Shown here one piece after another: positions 7,871 to 17,703 of a stretch of DNA of 64,000 bases. Location of the stretch: contig NZ_NSLI01000004.1 of assembly GCF_002288825.1 (NCBI RefSeq), forward strand, positions 432,501 to 496,500, given 5' to 3'. The stretch comes from Sphingomonas lenta (lineage in GTDB: Bacteria > Pseudomonadota > Alphaproteobacteria > Sphingomonadales > Sphingomonadaceae). The notes beneath the pieces were generated by a model that searched no databases, was not told the DNA's origin, and saw only the letters and a program-made list of their open reading frames with translations. Both the position numbers and the translations under genes were made by a program. Numbering within the stretch: position 1 is the first letter of the stretch; the number at the start of each line of letters is the position of its first letter.

Positions 7871-8500
7871 ATGCTCACCCCCTCCGCCGTGCTCCCCATC
7901 GCGCTGCCCTGGCTGGACGCCGCGGGGCTCGCCGTGTTCGCGGCGTCGGGGGCGCTGGCGGCGGCGCGGCGGGGGCAGACGATGGTGACGCTCTGCTTCT
8001 TCGCGCTCGTCACCGGGGTCGGCGGGGGCACGGTGCGCGACCTCCTGATCGGGGCGCCGGTGTTCTGGGTGCGCGACGCATGGCCGGCGGCGCTGTGCCT
8101 GCTCGTCGCGGTCCTGATCTGGGTGACGCCGGAGCGCTGGTGGCGGGGCGACGCGCTCGACTGGTTCGACGCGGTGGGGCTGGCGGCGTACGCGGTGTTC
8201 GGCGCGGCCAAGTCGCTTAGCCTAGGCGTGCCGCCGGTGCCGGCCGCGCTGATGGGCGTGGTGACGGCGTGCGTAGGCGGCATCCTGCGCGACGTTCTGG
8301 CGAGCGAGCCGTCCATCCTGATGCGGCCCGAGCTCTACGTCACCGCCGCCGCGCTCGCCTCCGCGCTGTACGTGGTGCTGGTCTCGCTCGGCGCGCCGCA
8401 GGTCCTCGCGGCGGCGCTGGCGGCGGGGGCAGGCTTCGCGCTTCGGGCGGCGGCGATCCGCTGGCGGCTGGCGCTGCCGGCCTATCGCGGGCGGCGCTAG
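7871..8500 (+). CDS. TRIC/UPF0126-family membrane channel protein
   Basis: A 209-residue polytopic membrane protein with about seven helices and the internal duplication typical of UPF0126/TRIC (YicG-like) proteins. Each half carries a glycine-containing signature: GVGGGTVRDLLIGAPVFWV (about residues 52-70) and CVGGILRDVLASEPSI (about 134-149). Bacterial TRIC homologues form trimeric cation channels; the physiological ion is not settled. The ATG at 7871 starts just before the first helix. Its last four bases overlap the convergent acetyltransferase gene. Confidence 0.93.
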   Translation: MLTPSAVLPIALPWLDAAGLAVFAASGALAAARRGQTMVTLCFFALVTGVGGGTVRDLLIGAPVFWVRDAWPAALCLLVAVLIWVTPERWWRGDALDWFDAVGLAAYAVFGAAKSLSLGVPPVPAALMGVVTACVGGILRDVLASEPSILMRPELYVTAAALASALYVVLVSLGAPQVLAAALAAGAGFALRAAAIRWRLALPAYRGRR

Positions 8501-9027
8501 CGGAAGGGGCGGGGAGGGCGCGGCGGGTCGCCGGGCTCGGCCAGCGGGCGCTGCCAGACGCCGACATCGATCCAGCGGCCGTGTTTCCAGCCGACTTGCT
8601 CGTTCACGCCGACGAAGCGGAAGCCGAGCCGCTTGTGCAGGCCAACCGACGCCTCGTTCGGCAGGGCGATGATGCCGACGGCCTGGGTGAAGCCCTGCCG
8701 CGTCAGCCGGTCCAGCAGCTCGGCGTAGAGCGCCCGCCCGCACCCACGGCCTTGCACGTCGGCGGCGACGTACACCGTCGTCTCCACCGCCCAGGCGTAC
8801 GCCGCCCGCGTCCGGAACGGGGACGCGTAGGCGTAGCCGCACACCGCGCCGTCCGCCTCTGCGACCAGCCACGGGTGACGGTCGCCGCCCGCCGCCATGC
8901 GGCGCGCCATCTCGGCCGCGTCCGGCGGCTCCAGCTCGAACGAGACGACACCGTCGGTGACGTATGGCGCGTAGATGGCCGCGAGCGCGGCGGCATCGTC
9001 CGGCCGCGCGGGCCGGACAATCGTCAC
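8497..9027 (-). CDS. GNAT-family N-acetyltransferase (phosphinothricin acetyltransferase-like)
   Basis: A 176-residue GNAT acetyltransferase. The start VRPARPDDAAALAAIYAPYV and the acetyl-CoA binding stretch VYVAADVQGRGCGRALYAEL (Q/R-x-x-G-x-G/A signature) place it near the phosphinothricin N-acetyltransferase (Pat/Bar) branch, whose chromosomal members often act on methionine sulfoximine or related amino-acid analogues. LGFRFVGVNEQVGWKHGRW is also typical of that branch. The GTG at 9027 overlaps the sppA stop as GTGA, implying translational coupling. The actual substrate is unknown. Confidence 0.9.
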   Translation of the reverse strand: MTIVRPARPDDAAALAAIYAPYVTDGVVSFELEPPDAAEMARRMAAGGDRHPWLVAEADGAVCGYAYASPFRTRAAYAWAVETTVYVAADVQGRGCGRALYAELLDRLTRQGFTQAVGIIALPNEASVGLHKRLGFRFVGVNEQVGWKHGRWIDVGVWQRPLAEPGDPPRPPRPFR

Positions 9028-10901
9028 CAGCCCAGCTTCGCCATCACCAGGTCGAGCAGCCGCAGGTCGTCCGCGCGCGCCGCCGCCGGGCCGAAGCCCA
9101 CGCATTCCAGGCACCGCGCCTGCACCGTGCCCGCGGCGAGCAGGCCCCGGGCGTCGGCCAGCGCGCGCGCGACGAGCGCCCGGCGCTCGGCGGCGATGCG
9201 GCCGAACGCGTCGCCCGTCGGCGCGCCCGCGTCCTCGTCGTCGCCGCCGAACGAGCGCGCGAGCTGCGCGGCGAAGCCCGGCTCCTTCTCCAAGTACACG
9301 GTGCGGACCGAGCCTGCGTCGAGCCGGGCGCGCCGCGCGGCTTCGGCCACCGCCTCCTCCAGCCCGCCGAAGCGGTCGACCAGGCCCAGCTGCCGCGCGT
9401 CCGCACCCGACCAGACGCGGCCCTGGCCGACCTGGTCGACGCGTTGCGGCGTCATGCGCCGCGCCTGCGCCACGCGCGCGATGAACTGGCGATACCCGTT
9501 CTCGATGCCCGCCTGCAGCACGGTGTCGACCACCGGGTTGGTGCCCGCCAGCAGGTCGGGCTGGCCCGACAAGGGCGTGGTGCGCACGCCGTCGGCGTTG
9601 ACGCCGATCTTGGCCAGCGTCTGCTCGAAGGTCGGCAGCACGGCGAAGATGCCGATAGAGCCGGTGATCGTGCTCGGCTCGGCGAAGATCTGGTCGCCCG
9701 CGGTCGCGACCCAGTAGCCGCCCGACGCCGCGAGCCCGCCCATCGACACGACCACGGGCAGGCCGCGGCGTTTGCCCTCGAGGATTGCCTGGCGGATCCG
9801 CTCGCTCGCCAGCGCCGATCCGCCGGGCGAGTCGACGCGCACCACCAACGCCTTTAGGTCGTGCTTCTTCAGGCCGTCGAGCACCGCCTTGGCGATCGTG
9901 TCGCCCGCGGCGCTGCCCGGCCCGGCGCGACCGTCGACGATCGTGCCCGCTACCGTGACGACGCCGATCGCGTCGCCGCTGGACTTGAGCGGGTTGGCCG
10001 CCAGGAACTGGTCATAGCCGATGCGCTTGAAGCCGATCGCGGTCTTGGACGTGTCCTCGCCCGCGAGCTGCGCCACGCGCTTGGTGAAGGCGATGCGGTC
10101 GCCCAGCCGGTCGACCAGCCCCGCGCGCCGGTTCGCCTCCGCGATGTTACCGCCGGCCGCGACGATCACCTGCGCGGGCTGGGCCAGGAACTGGTCGATC
10201 CCCGCCCGCGGCCGCGCGCGGCGCACCGCCTGCCGCCACTCCTCCAAGATGTCGCCGTAGACCGCGCCCAGCGCTTCTTTCGACTCCGGGCTCTGGTCGG
10301 TGCGGGTATAAGGCTCGACCGCCGACTTGTAGGTGCCGACGCGATACACGTGCGCGGTGACGCCCAGCCGATCAAGCAGACCCTTCAGATAAGGCTGCGT
10401 GCCGCCCGGCCCGGCGAAGATCGTGCCGCCCAGCGGGTCGACCCACACCTCGCTCGCCGCCGACGCCAGGCGATAACCGCCGTCGGTGTAGCCGGTGGCG
10501 TAGGCGAGCACGTGCTTGCCGCTGCCGCGCACGCGCAGGATCGCGTCCTGCACTTCCGCCAGCGTCGCGGGATAGCCGCCGCCGAAGCGGTCGAGGTCGA
10601 GCACCACCACCTTGACGCGCGCGTCGGTGCGCACCGCGTCCAGCACGCGCACCACGTCGCGCAGGCGGTACTCGCGACCGACCTGCTGGCCCGACAGCGC
10701 GGCGAAGGGCGACACCTCGGCGGGCTGCTCGACGATGGGCCCGTTCAGGTCGAGCACCAGCGCGCCCTCGCCGAACGCGCGGCCGCCCGGTCGGGCGGTC
10801 AGCGCCGCGAACAGCAGCCCGAAGAAGAGCAGCATGAACAGGAGGACGAGCCCGTCCTTGATCCCCACCAACAGCTGCCAGGCGCCGCGTACCAGCTTCA
10901 C
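9024..10901 (-). CDS. sppA: Signal peptide peptidase SppA, 67K type
   Basis: SppA is a membrane-anchored serine protease that degrades cleaved signal peptides and acts in envelope quality control. The protein has one N-terminal helix (VLLFMLLFFGLLFAALT) and two tandem SppA domains as in the long E. coli form. The catalytic lysine is Lys192 in VGTYKSAVEPY and the nucleophile is Ser393 in LAASGGYWVAT. The GTG at 10901 (625 residues) is preferred because GAGGAG lies nine bases upstream and the protein then begins KLVRGAWQLLVG, as in relatives; ATGs at 10943 and 10961 are in frame but lack a ribosome site. It is coupled to the acetyltransferase gene by a GTGA overlap. Confidence 0.93.
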   Translation of the reverse strand: MKLVRGAWQLLVGIKDGLVLLFMLLFFGLLFAALTARPGGRAFGEGALVLDLNGPIVEQPAEVSPFAALSGQQVGREYRLRDVVRVLDAVRTDARVKVVVLDLDRFGGGYPATLAEVQDAILRVRGSGKHVLAYATGYTDGGYRLASAASEVWVDPLGGTIFAGPGGTQPYLKGLLDRLGVTAHVYRVGTYKSAVEPYTRTDQSPESKEALGAVYGDILEEWRQAVRRARPRAGIDQFLAQPAQVIVAAGGNIAEANRRAGLVDRLGDRIAFTKRVAQLAGEDTSKTAIGFKRIGYDQFLAANPLKSSGDAIGVVTVAGTIVDGRAGPGSAAGDTIAKAVLDGLKKHDLKALVVRVDSPGGSALASERIRQAILEGKRRGLPVVVSMGGLAASGGYWVATAGDQIFAEPSTITGSIGIFAVLPTFEQTLAKIGVNADGVRTTPLSGQPDLLAGTNPVVDTVLQAGIENGYRQFIARVAQARRMTPQRVDQVGQGRVWSGADARQLGLVDRFGGLEEAVAEAARRARLDAGSVRTVYLEKEPGFAAQLARSFGGDDEDAGAPTGDAFGRIAAERRALVARALADARGLLAAGTVQARCLECVGFGPAAARADDLRLLDLVMAKLGW

Positions 10902-10983
10902 GTGTTCGATCTCCTCGGACGGGACGCGTCCGCTTGCGGACATAGTAGGCGGAGGTGTCATAGGCCCGCAAGACGCTTTCTTG

Positions 10984-11125
10984 TTCCTCCCCCGCCCACG
11001 GCGGGGGAGGGGGACCGCGCCAGCTTGCTGGCGTGGTGGTGGGGGAACAGGGCGATGCCGTATCCCGTAGCTCCCCCTCCACCGCCTGCGGCGGTCCCCC
11101 TCCCCCGCTGCGAGCGGGGGAGGAA
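10984..11125. repeat. Rpt2 copy 1 (cctcccccgc inverted element)
   Basis: A 142-base element with outer arms TTCCTCCCCCGC at the left and GCGGGGGAGGAA at the right, inner hairpins (CCAGC-TTG-CTGG, CCGCC-TGC-GGCGG) and a central GCGATGCCGTATCCCGTAG. The same architecture recurs at 28767-28912 and 41585-41792. It fills the gap between the divergent sppA and MATE genes. Confidence 0.85.
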
Positions 11126-11163
11126 TTGAGTAGGCGGAGACCCTCCGCTACGCACCCCGCCTC

Positions 11164-12567
11164 ATGTCCGCGCCCGTCCCCCTCCCCGCCGCGACCGGCG
11201 TCGCGCCCGCGTCCGCCCGCGCGGAGCTGGGCGAGCTCGTGCGGCTGGCGGGGCCGCTGGTGGTCGCCAACCTGCTCCAGATGGCGGTGTACGCGGTGGA
11301 CGTGGTCTTCGTCGCCAGGCTGGGCGAGGTGGAGCTCGCCGCGGCGACGCTGGGCGTCTACGTCTACAGCGTCGTCATGTGGGCGCTGGTCGGCATGACG
11401 GGCGCCGCCGCCCCGCTGATCGCGGCCGAGCTGGGCGCGCGCGCCAACGCGGTGCGCGAGGTCAGGCGCTCGTTCCGCATGGCGCTGTGGCTCACCGTCA
11501 TCGCGGCCGCGCCGTTCCTTCTGCTGCTCGCGAACGGCGAGGCGCTGCTGCTGCTGGCGGGCCAGGACGCGCGCGTCGCTAAGCGGGCGGACGCGTTCAT
11601 GGACATCCTGCTCTGGGCCATGATCCCCGCCGTCGCCGCGTCCGTGATGCGCACCGCCGCGGCCGCGCTCGGCCGGCCGGCCTACGCCATGGCGGTCAAC
11701 GTCATGGCGCTCCTCGTCGCGGTCGGGGCCAACTGGCTCCTCGTGTTCGGCAACCTCGGCTTTCCCCGGCTGGGGCTGGAGGGGTCCGCGCTGGCCAGCG
11801 TCCTGACCACGGTCGCGATGTTGTTCGCTTATGCGGCGATCCTGCTGCTAGACCGCAGGCTGCGGCGCTTCCGCCTGTTCGGCCGCTGGTGGCGGGCCGA
11901 GTGGGCGCGCCTGCGCGAGATCGTGAAGCTCGGCGTCCCTATCGCGCTGACGCTCACCTTCGAGGGCGCGCTGTTCGGCGGCGCGGGGTTCCTGATGGGG
12001 CTGATCGGCGTGATGGAGGTCGCGGCGCACGCGGTCGCGCTCAACATCGCCGCCATCGCCTTTCAGGTGCCGTTCGGCATTGCGCAGGCCGCGACGATCC
12101 GCGTCGGCTTAGGTTACGGCGCTGGCGACCGGGTCTGGATCGCGCGCGCGGGGTGGGTCGCCCTGGGCGTGACGGTCGGGTTCATGGCGCTGACGGCGGC
12201 CGCGCTGCTCCTGTTCCCGCGCCTGTTCGTCTCGGCGTACGTCGACGCGGGCGCGGCCGGGAACGCCCGGCTCGTCGCGCTCTCCGTCCAGCTGCTCCTC
12301 GTGGCCGCCATGTTCCAGCTGTTCGACGGGGGCCAGGTGGTCGCCGCCGCCGTGCTGCGCGGCCTGCAGGATACGCGCGTGCCGATGATCGTGGCGCTGT
12401 TCGGCTACTGGGTCGCGGGCTTCGGCACCGCCGTGCTGCTCGGGTTCCAGGCGGGCTGGGGCGGGACCGGCATCTGGTGGGGGCTCGCGATGGGCGTGGC
12501 GGTCGTGTACGGGCTGCTGCTCTGGCGCTGGGCCGCGCGCGAGCGACTCGGGCTGTTGCCCGCCTGA
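11164..12567 (+). CDS. MATE-family multidrug/cation antiporter
   Basis: A 467-residue inner-membrane transporter with twelve predicted helices in two homologous halves, matching the MATE (MatE) family; members export drugs and organic cations in exchange for Na+ or H+. The first helix region LVRLAGPLVVANLLQMAVYAVDVVFVARLG is typical of NorM-type proteins, with the corresponding second-half stretch beginning at ILKL-type sequence REIVKLGVPIAL. Length is normal. It stands alone between repeat Rpt2 and the groESL operon. The substrate cannot be inferred. Confidence 0.94.
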   Translation: MSAPVPLPAATGVAPASARAELGELVRLAGPLVVANLLQMAVYAVDVVFVARLGEVELAAATLGVYVYSVVMWALVGMTGAAAPLIAAELGARANAVREVRRSFRMALWLTVIAAAPFLLLLANGEALLLLAGQDARVAKRADAFMDILLWAMIPAVAASVMRTAAAALGRPAYAMAVNVMALLVAVGANWLLVFGNLGFPRLGLEGSALASVLTTVAMLFAYAAILLLDRRLRRFRLFGRWWRAEWARLREIVKLGVPIALTLTFEGALFGGAGFLMGLIGVMEVAAHAVALNIAAIAFQVPFGIAQAATIRVGLGYGAGDRVWIARAGWVALGVTVGFMALTAAALLLFPRLFVSAYVDAGAAGNARLVALSVQLLLVAAMFQLFDGGQVVAAAVLRGLQDTRVPMIVALFGYWVAGFGTAVLLGFQAGWGGTGIWWGLAMGVAVVYGLLLWRWAARERLGLLPA

Positions 12568-12635
12568 CGATCCGTTCAGAAAAAGCGCTCGGCCCCTCTT
12601 GAATTGTCCGATCGACGGGAGCAAATCCGCGTCCG

Positions 12636-12662
12636 TTGGCACTCCCGCAGGGAGAGTGCTAA
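12636..12662 (+). promoter_or_regulatory. CIRCE element (HrcA operator) upstream of groES
   Basis: The sequence TTGGCACTC, nine bases, GAGTGCTAA is a near-perfect CIRCE inverted repeat (consensus TTAGCACTC-N9-GAGTGCTAA; one change in the left arm). It ends 31 bases before the groES ATG. CIRCE is the binding site of the heat-shock repressor HrcA; the hrcA gene is not in this window. Confidence 0.95.
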
Positions 12663-12693
12663 AAACTGTCACATTCGGAAAAAGGGCAAGCCC

Positions 12694-12981
12694 ATGAACT
12701 TTCGTCCGTTGCACGACCGCGTGCTGGTGCGCCGCGTCGAGGCCGAGGAGAAGACCGCCGGCGGGATCATCATCCCCGACACCGCCAAGGAGAAGCCGCA
12801 GGAGGGCGAGATCGTCGCCGCCGGCACCGGCGCCCGCAACGAGCAGGGCCAGGTCCATCCGCTGGAGGTCAAGGCCGGCGACCGCATCCTGTTCGGCAAG
12901 TGGTCGGGCACCGAGGTCCGCGTCAACGGCGAGGACCTGCTGATCATGAAGGAGTCGGACATCCTCGGCATCGTCGGCTGA
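12694..12981 (+). CDS. groES: Co-chaperonin GroES (Hsp10)
   Basis: The 95-residue GroES forms the heptameric lid of the GroEL cage. The sequence has the family start [22 protein letters not shown] with the mobile loop [18 protein letters not shown], and ends [17 protein letters not shown] lies seven bases before the ATG at 12694. It is the first gene of the groES-groEL operon, 65 bases from groEL, and is downstream of a CIRCE element, so HrcA repression is expected. Confidence 0.98.
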   Translation: MNFRPLHDRVLVRRVEAEEKTAGGIIIPDTAKEKPQEGEIVAAGTGARNEQGQVHPLEVKAGDRILFGKWSGTEVRVNGEDLLIMKESDILGIVG

Positions 12982-13034
12982 GGCCCTCCCAATACCTGAT
13001 TCCGTGTCAAACTCGTCAAACTCACTCAGACTGA

Positions 13035-14684
<1,650 letters not shown>

Positions 14685-14690
14685 GCCGAC

Positions 14691-14799
14691 GCGGCCTGGC
14701 GCCAGCCACGCTGGCCCAGGACTCGCGAAGGCTCGGCCGGCGGGCTGCTGGCCAGTCCAGCAGTCCCGTCCGACGTCCAGCGCGGGCTTCGCCCGCGCC
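14691..14799. repeat. Rpt1 copy 3
   Basis: This copy has GGCCGGCGGG, a hairpin CTGCTGG-CCAGT-CCAGCAG, the CGTCCGACGTC core (14768-14776 region) and a perfect hairpin GCGCGGGC-TTC-GCCCGCGC. It lies between the groEL stop and the groESL terminator. The hairpin arms differ from copies 1 and 2 while the core is unchanged, as expected if pairing is conserved. Confidence 0.7.
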
Positions 14800-14816
14800 A
14801 GCCCACCGAACGAAGG

Positions 14817-14849
14817 AAGGGCCGGAGCACCCGCTCCGGCCCTTCTTTT
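14817..14849 (+). terminator. groESL terminator
   Basis: A perfect 12-bp stem (arms 14817-14828 and 14833-14844, four-base loop) is followed by CTTTTG. It ends the groES-groEL transcript. Confidence 0.9.
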
Positions 14850-14868
14850 GTCGGGCTGAGCGGAGTAG

Positions 14869-15438
14869 ATGGTCCATATGGCTTCCATCGCGCTCGATCC
14901 CGCCTACCGCCGCGTCTCCGTCGAGGAGTTCCTCCGGATGGACTTCGGCGACGCCAAGGCGGAGCTGGAGGACGGCATCATCTTCATGATGGCGGGCGGC
15001 ACGCCGGAGCACGCGCTGATCGCGGCCCGCCTAATTCGGCATCTCGGCAACGCGCTCGACGGCTCGGGTTGCGAGCCGGTCGGTTCGGACATGCCGCTCC
15101 GGACGGAGGAGCGCACGATGCGCTTGCCGGACGTGAGCGTTTATTGCGGCCCGATCGGCCGGCCAGAGGACCCGGGGCGCGCCGGACCAGTGGTGCTGAT
15201 CGAGGTGCTGTCGCCCTCCACCTCCGACCACGATCAAAAGGTCAAGCTGCTGGAATATCAAGCTCTGCCCAGCGTTCGAGAGATCATGTTCATCGACCCG
15301 ATCACGGGGGCGGTGCGGGCGGTGCGCCGGTCGGACGACGACGGGTGGTCCGACCGGTGGCTCCGCGGCGATGAGCAGCTAGAGCTCCGCTCGCTGGGCG
15401 TGTCGCTTACGCGGGCGGAACTCGGCCTTCCTGATTGA
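14869..15438 (+). CDS. Uma2-family (DUF820) PD-(D/E)XK nuclease-fold protein
   Basis: A 189-residue member of the Uma2/DUF820 family, proteins with a restriction-endonuclease-like fold that are numerous in cyanobacteria and found in sphingomonads. The family frame is visible: RVSVEEFLRMDF at the N-terminus, AELEDGIIFMMAGG, the catalytic-type MRLPDVSVYCG and VVLIEVLSPSTSDHDQKVKLLEY. Whether it cuts DNA in the cell is not established for the family. The ATG at 14869 has GGAG five bases upstream. It overlaps a TTG of the next frame but probably is its own transcript, following the groESL terminator. Confidence 0.9.
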   Translation: MVHMASIALDPAYRRVSVEEFLRMDFGDAKAELEDGIIFMMAGGTPEHALIAARLIRHLGNALDGSGCEPVGSDMPLRTEERTMRLPDVSVYCGPIGRPEDPGRAGPVVLIEVLSPSTSDHDQKVKLLEYQALPSVREIMFIDPITGAVRAVRRSDDDGWSDRWLRGDEQLELRSLGVSLTRAELGLPD

Positions 15439-15476
15439 GTCGCAACTCTCCCGTCCTGCGGCACGTTACCCGGCCC

Positions 15477-15947
15477 ATGCCCGCCCGCGCCGACGACCCC
15501 CGCATCCCCGTCAACAGCGCGGTGCTCGGCTACGGCCCCATGCTCCCGCTCGTCGTCGCCGCGCTCGGCGCATGGTTCGGGGCGGGCATGCTGCCGGAGT
15601 TCGCGCTCCGGCTGGCGATCATCTGGGCGGCGCTGGTGCTCGCCTTCATCGCGGGCGTGCGGCGCGGGTTCGGCTTCGGCGTCGACCGCGCTTCGACCTG
15701 GTCCGAGATCGCGAGCTCGACGACCTACTTCGCGCTCGCCGGCCTGGCGCTGGTCGCGCCGCGCGCGGACTGGGCGCTCATGCTGCTCATCGGCGGCTAC
15801 CTGTTCGCCGCCTGGGCGGACCGCCGCGCCGCGCTGGCGGGAAACGCGCCGCTCCATTTCGCGCGGCTGCGGCCGCCGCAGCTCGTGCTTGGCGCGGCGG
15901 CGCTCGCCGCGCTGCTCGCCTGGTTGTTCTCGGGAGGAACCGAATGA
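15477..15947 (+). CDS. DUF3429-family membrane protein
   Basis: A 156-residue membrane protein with about five helices that fits the DUF3429 family (function unknown). Features include VNSAVLGYGPMLPLVVAALGAW near the start, IIWAALVLAFIAGVRRGFGF, and an Arg-containing loop before the last helix. A TTG at 15435 overlapping the Uma2 stop would extend it by 14 residues that look unlike a membrane protein start; the ATG at 15477 is preferred. It overlaps the GST gene by four bases (ATGA), so the two are likely translated together. Confidence 0.78.
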   Translation: MPARADDPRIPVNSAVLGYGPMLPLVVAALGAWFGAGMLPEFALRLAIIWAALVLAFIAGVRRGFGFGVDRASTWSEIASSTTYFALAGLALVAPRADWALMLLIGGYLFAAWADRRAALAGNAPLHFARLRPPQLVLGAAALAALLAWLFSGGTE

Positions 15948-16540
15948 AGCTCTACTACAGCCCCGGCGCATGCAGCCTCGCCGACCACATCGCGCTCCAC
16001 GAGGCCGGCATGGACTTCGAGCACGAACGCGTCGACCTGAAGTCGAAACGGACGGAGCACGGCCGCGACTATCGCGAGGTGAACCCGAAGGGTTACGTCC
16101 CCGCACTCCAGCTCGACTCGGGCGAGGTGCTCACGGAGAACGTCGCCGTGCTCGACTGGATCGCGCATCAATCGGCGACGCTGAAGCCCGAAGGTCCGCT
16201 CGGCCACACGCGCCAGATCGAGGCGCTCGCCTATATCGGCGGCGAGGTGCACAAGGCGTTCGGCCCCATGTTCAAGGGCGGCTCCGACGAGGACAAGGCG
16301 CGCGCGAAGGAGCAGGTCGCCGACAAGCTGCGTTTCCTGGCCGGCCGGATGCGGGGCGAGTATCTGCTCGGCGACCGGCCGGGCGTCGCCGACTTCTACC
16401 TGTTCGTGATGCTCACCTGGGCGCAGAAGCAGGGCATCGACACGCCGGAGCCGCTGGCGCGCTTCCGCGACAAGCTCATGGCGCGCGACTCCGTCCGTAC
16501 CGCCATGGAGCATGAGGGGCTGCTCAAGAGCCCTTCATAG
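15944..16540 (+). CDS. Glutathione S-transferase, beta-class-like
   Basis: A 198-residue GST. The N-terminal thioredoxin-fold domain begins MKLYYSPGACSLADHIALHE; Cys10 in SPGACSLA is the hallmark of bacterial beta-class enzymes, which use a cysteine with glutathione. The conserved cis-proline segment KGYVPAL and the glutathione-binding LTENVAVLDWIA follow, then an all-helical C-terminal domain with DRPGVADFYLFVM. GGGAGG lies seven bases before the ATG. It is coupled to the DUF3429 gene and overlaps the convergent manC-type gene by 17 bases. Confidence 0.95.
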   Translation: MKLYYSPGACSLADHIALHEAGMDFEHERVDLKSKRTEHGRDYREVNPKGYVPALQLDSGEVLTENVAVLDWIAHQSATLKPEGPLGHTRQIEALAYIGGEVHKAFGPMFKGGSDEDKARAKEQVADKLRFLAGRMRGEYLLGDRPGVADFYLFVMLTWAQKQGIDTPEPLARFRDKLMARDSVRTAMEHEGLLKSPS

Positions 16541-17573
16541 CCTCGATCAGCTTCTTCACCTCCTGGCTGCGCCCGCGCGGCAGGATCAGCACGTCCTGCC
16601 CGCTGGCGACCACGATCAGGTCCTCCACGCCGACCAGGGCGACGCGCACGCCATCGCTGCGCACGAGGCAGTTCTTCGTGTCGATCGCGATCACCTGGCC
16701 GCCGTGCGCGTTGCCGGCCTCGTCGCGTTCGCTGATCTCGTGGAGCGCGTCCCAGCTGCCCACGTCCGACCATCCCATCGAGACGGGGACCACCGCGACC
16801 CGGTCGGCCTTCTCCATCACGGCATAGTCGATCGAGTCCGCCGGCGAGGTCGCGAAGGCGTCGGCGTCCGGGAAGATGCGCCCGCCCTCGACGCGCGCGC
16901 GCGCAATCGCGTCCTGTGCCGCGACCAGCATGCCCGGCGCGTGCGCGGCCAAGGCGGCCAGATACATATCGGCGCGGAACAGGAAGATGCCGCCGTTCCA
17001 GACATGGTCGCCCGACGCCAGCATCTCCTCCGCCCGGTCGCGCGGCGGCTTCTCGACGAAGCGGGCGACGCGGTGGACGCCCGGCGCGACCTCCTCGCCC
17101 ACCTGCATCCAGCCATAGCCCGTCTCCGGCCGGTCGGGCGTGATGCCGAAGGTGACGAGCCAGCCCTGGTGCACGAGCGGCAGCGCCGCCTCAATCGCGC
17201 GGTGGAACGCGTCCACGTCGCCGATGACGTGGTCGGACGGCATGACGAGCAGCGGCTCGGGCCCGCCGCCCGCCGCCACCGCGGCGAGCGCGATGGCGGG
17301 CGCGGTGTTGCGGCCCATCGGCTCCAGCACCAGCGCCTGCGCGAGCGCCTCGGCTTGGGCCAGCTGCTCCTCCACCATGTCCGCGTGCAGGGCGTTCGCC
17401 ACCACGATCGGTCGGGCAAAGCGCTCGCCGCAGGCGCGCCTGGCCGTCAGCTGCAGCATCGTTTCCTCTGCCGTCAGGCTCAAGAGCTGCTTGGGCCGCT
17501 CGGGCCGCGACATGGGCCATAGCCGCGTGCCCGATCCGCCCGACAGGATCACCGGGATGATGGTGTTCGTCAC
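16524..17573 (-). CDS. manC: Mannose-1-phosphate guanylyltransferase
   Basis: The 349-residue enzyme makes GDP-mannose from mannose-1-phosphate and GTP, a precursor for exopolysaccharide or lipopolysaccharide. The nucleotide-binding signature VILSGGSGTRLWPMSRPERPKQ is present, as are PSDHVI, FVEKP and WNGGIFLFRAD. It consists of the transferase and left-handed-helix parts only and lacks the C-terminal phosphomannose isomerase domain of the longer bifunctional ManC/AlgA. The GTG at 17573 is chosen; upstream ATGs add sequence unlike the family. It is divergent from the EpsB-type gene 130 bases away, so it could serve the same polysaccharide. Confidence 0.93.
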   Translation of the reverse strand: MTNTIIPVILSGGSGTRLWPMSRPERPKQLLSLTAEETMLQLTARRACGERFARPIVVANALHADMVEEQLAQAEALAQALVLEPMGRNTAPAIALAAVAAGGGPEPLLVMPSDHVIGDVDAFHRAIEAALPLVHQGWLVTFGITPDRPETGYGWMQVGEEVAPGVHRVARFVEKPPRDRAEEMLASGDHVWNGGIFLFRADMYLAALAAHAPGMLVAAQDAIARARVEGGRIFPDADAFATSPADSIDYAVMEKADRVAVVPVSMGWSDVGSWDALHEISERDEAGNAHGGQVIAIDTKNCLVRSDGVRVALVGVEDLIVVASGQDVLILPRGRSQEVKKLIEAMKGS

Positions 17574-17703
17574 TGACTCGTTTCCCTTCGCATCTCGCGG
17601 CTTCCTAAGTCGTTTCGTGTCCGAAAGCGACCGCTTCACCCTTTGTTAGTCCCGCCGTGCGACATGGCCTGTCGGAAAAGCTTACACGGTCAGGGGCCGC
17701 GCG

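Noticed and set aside
17574..17703. Sigma-54 promoter before the PEP-CTERM operon
   Set aside because: The only GG...GC pair found has 12 bases between, not 10.
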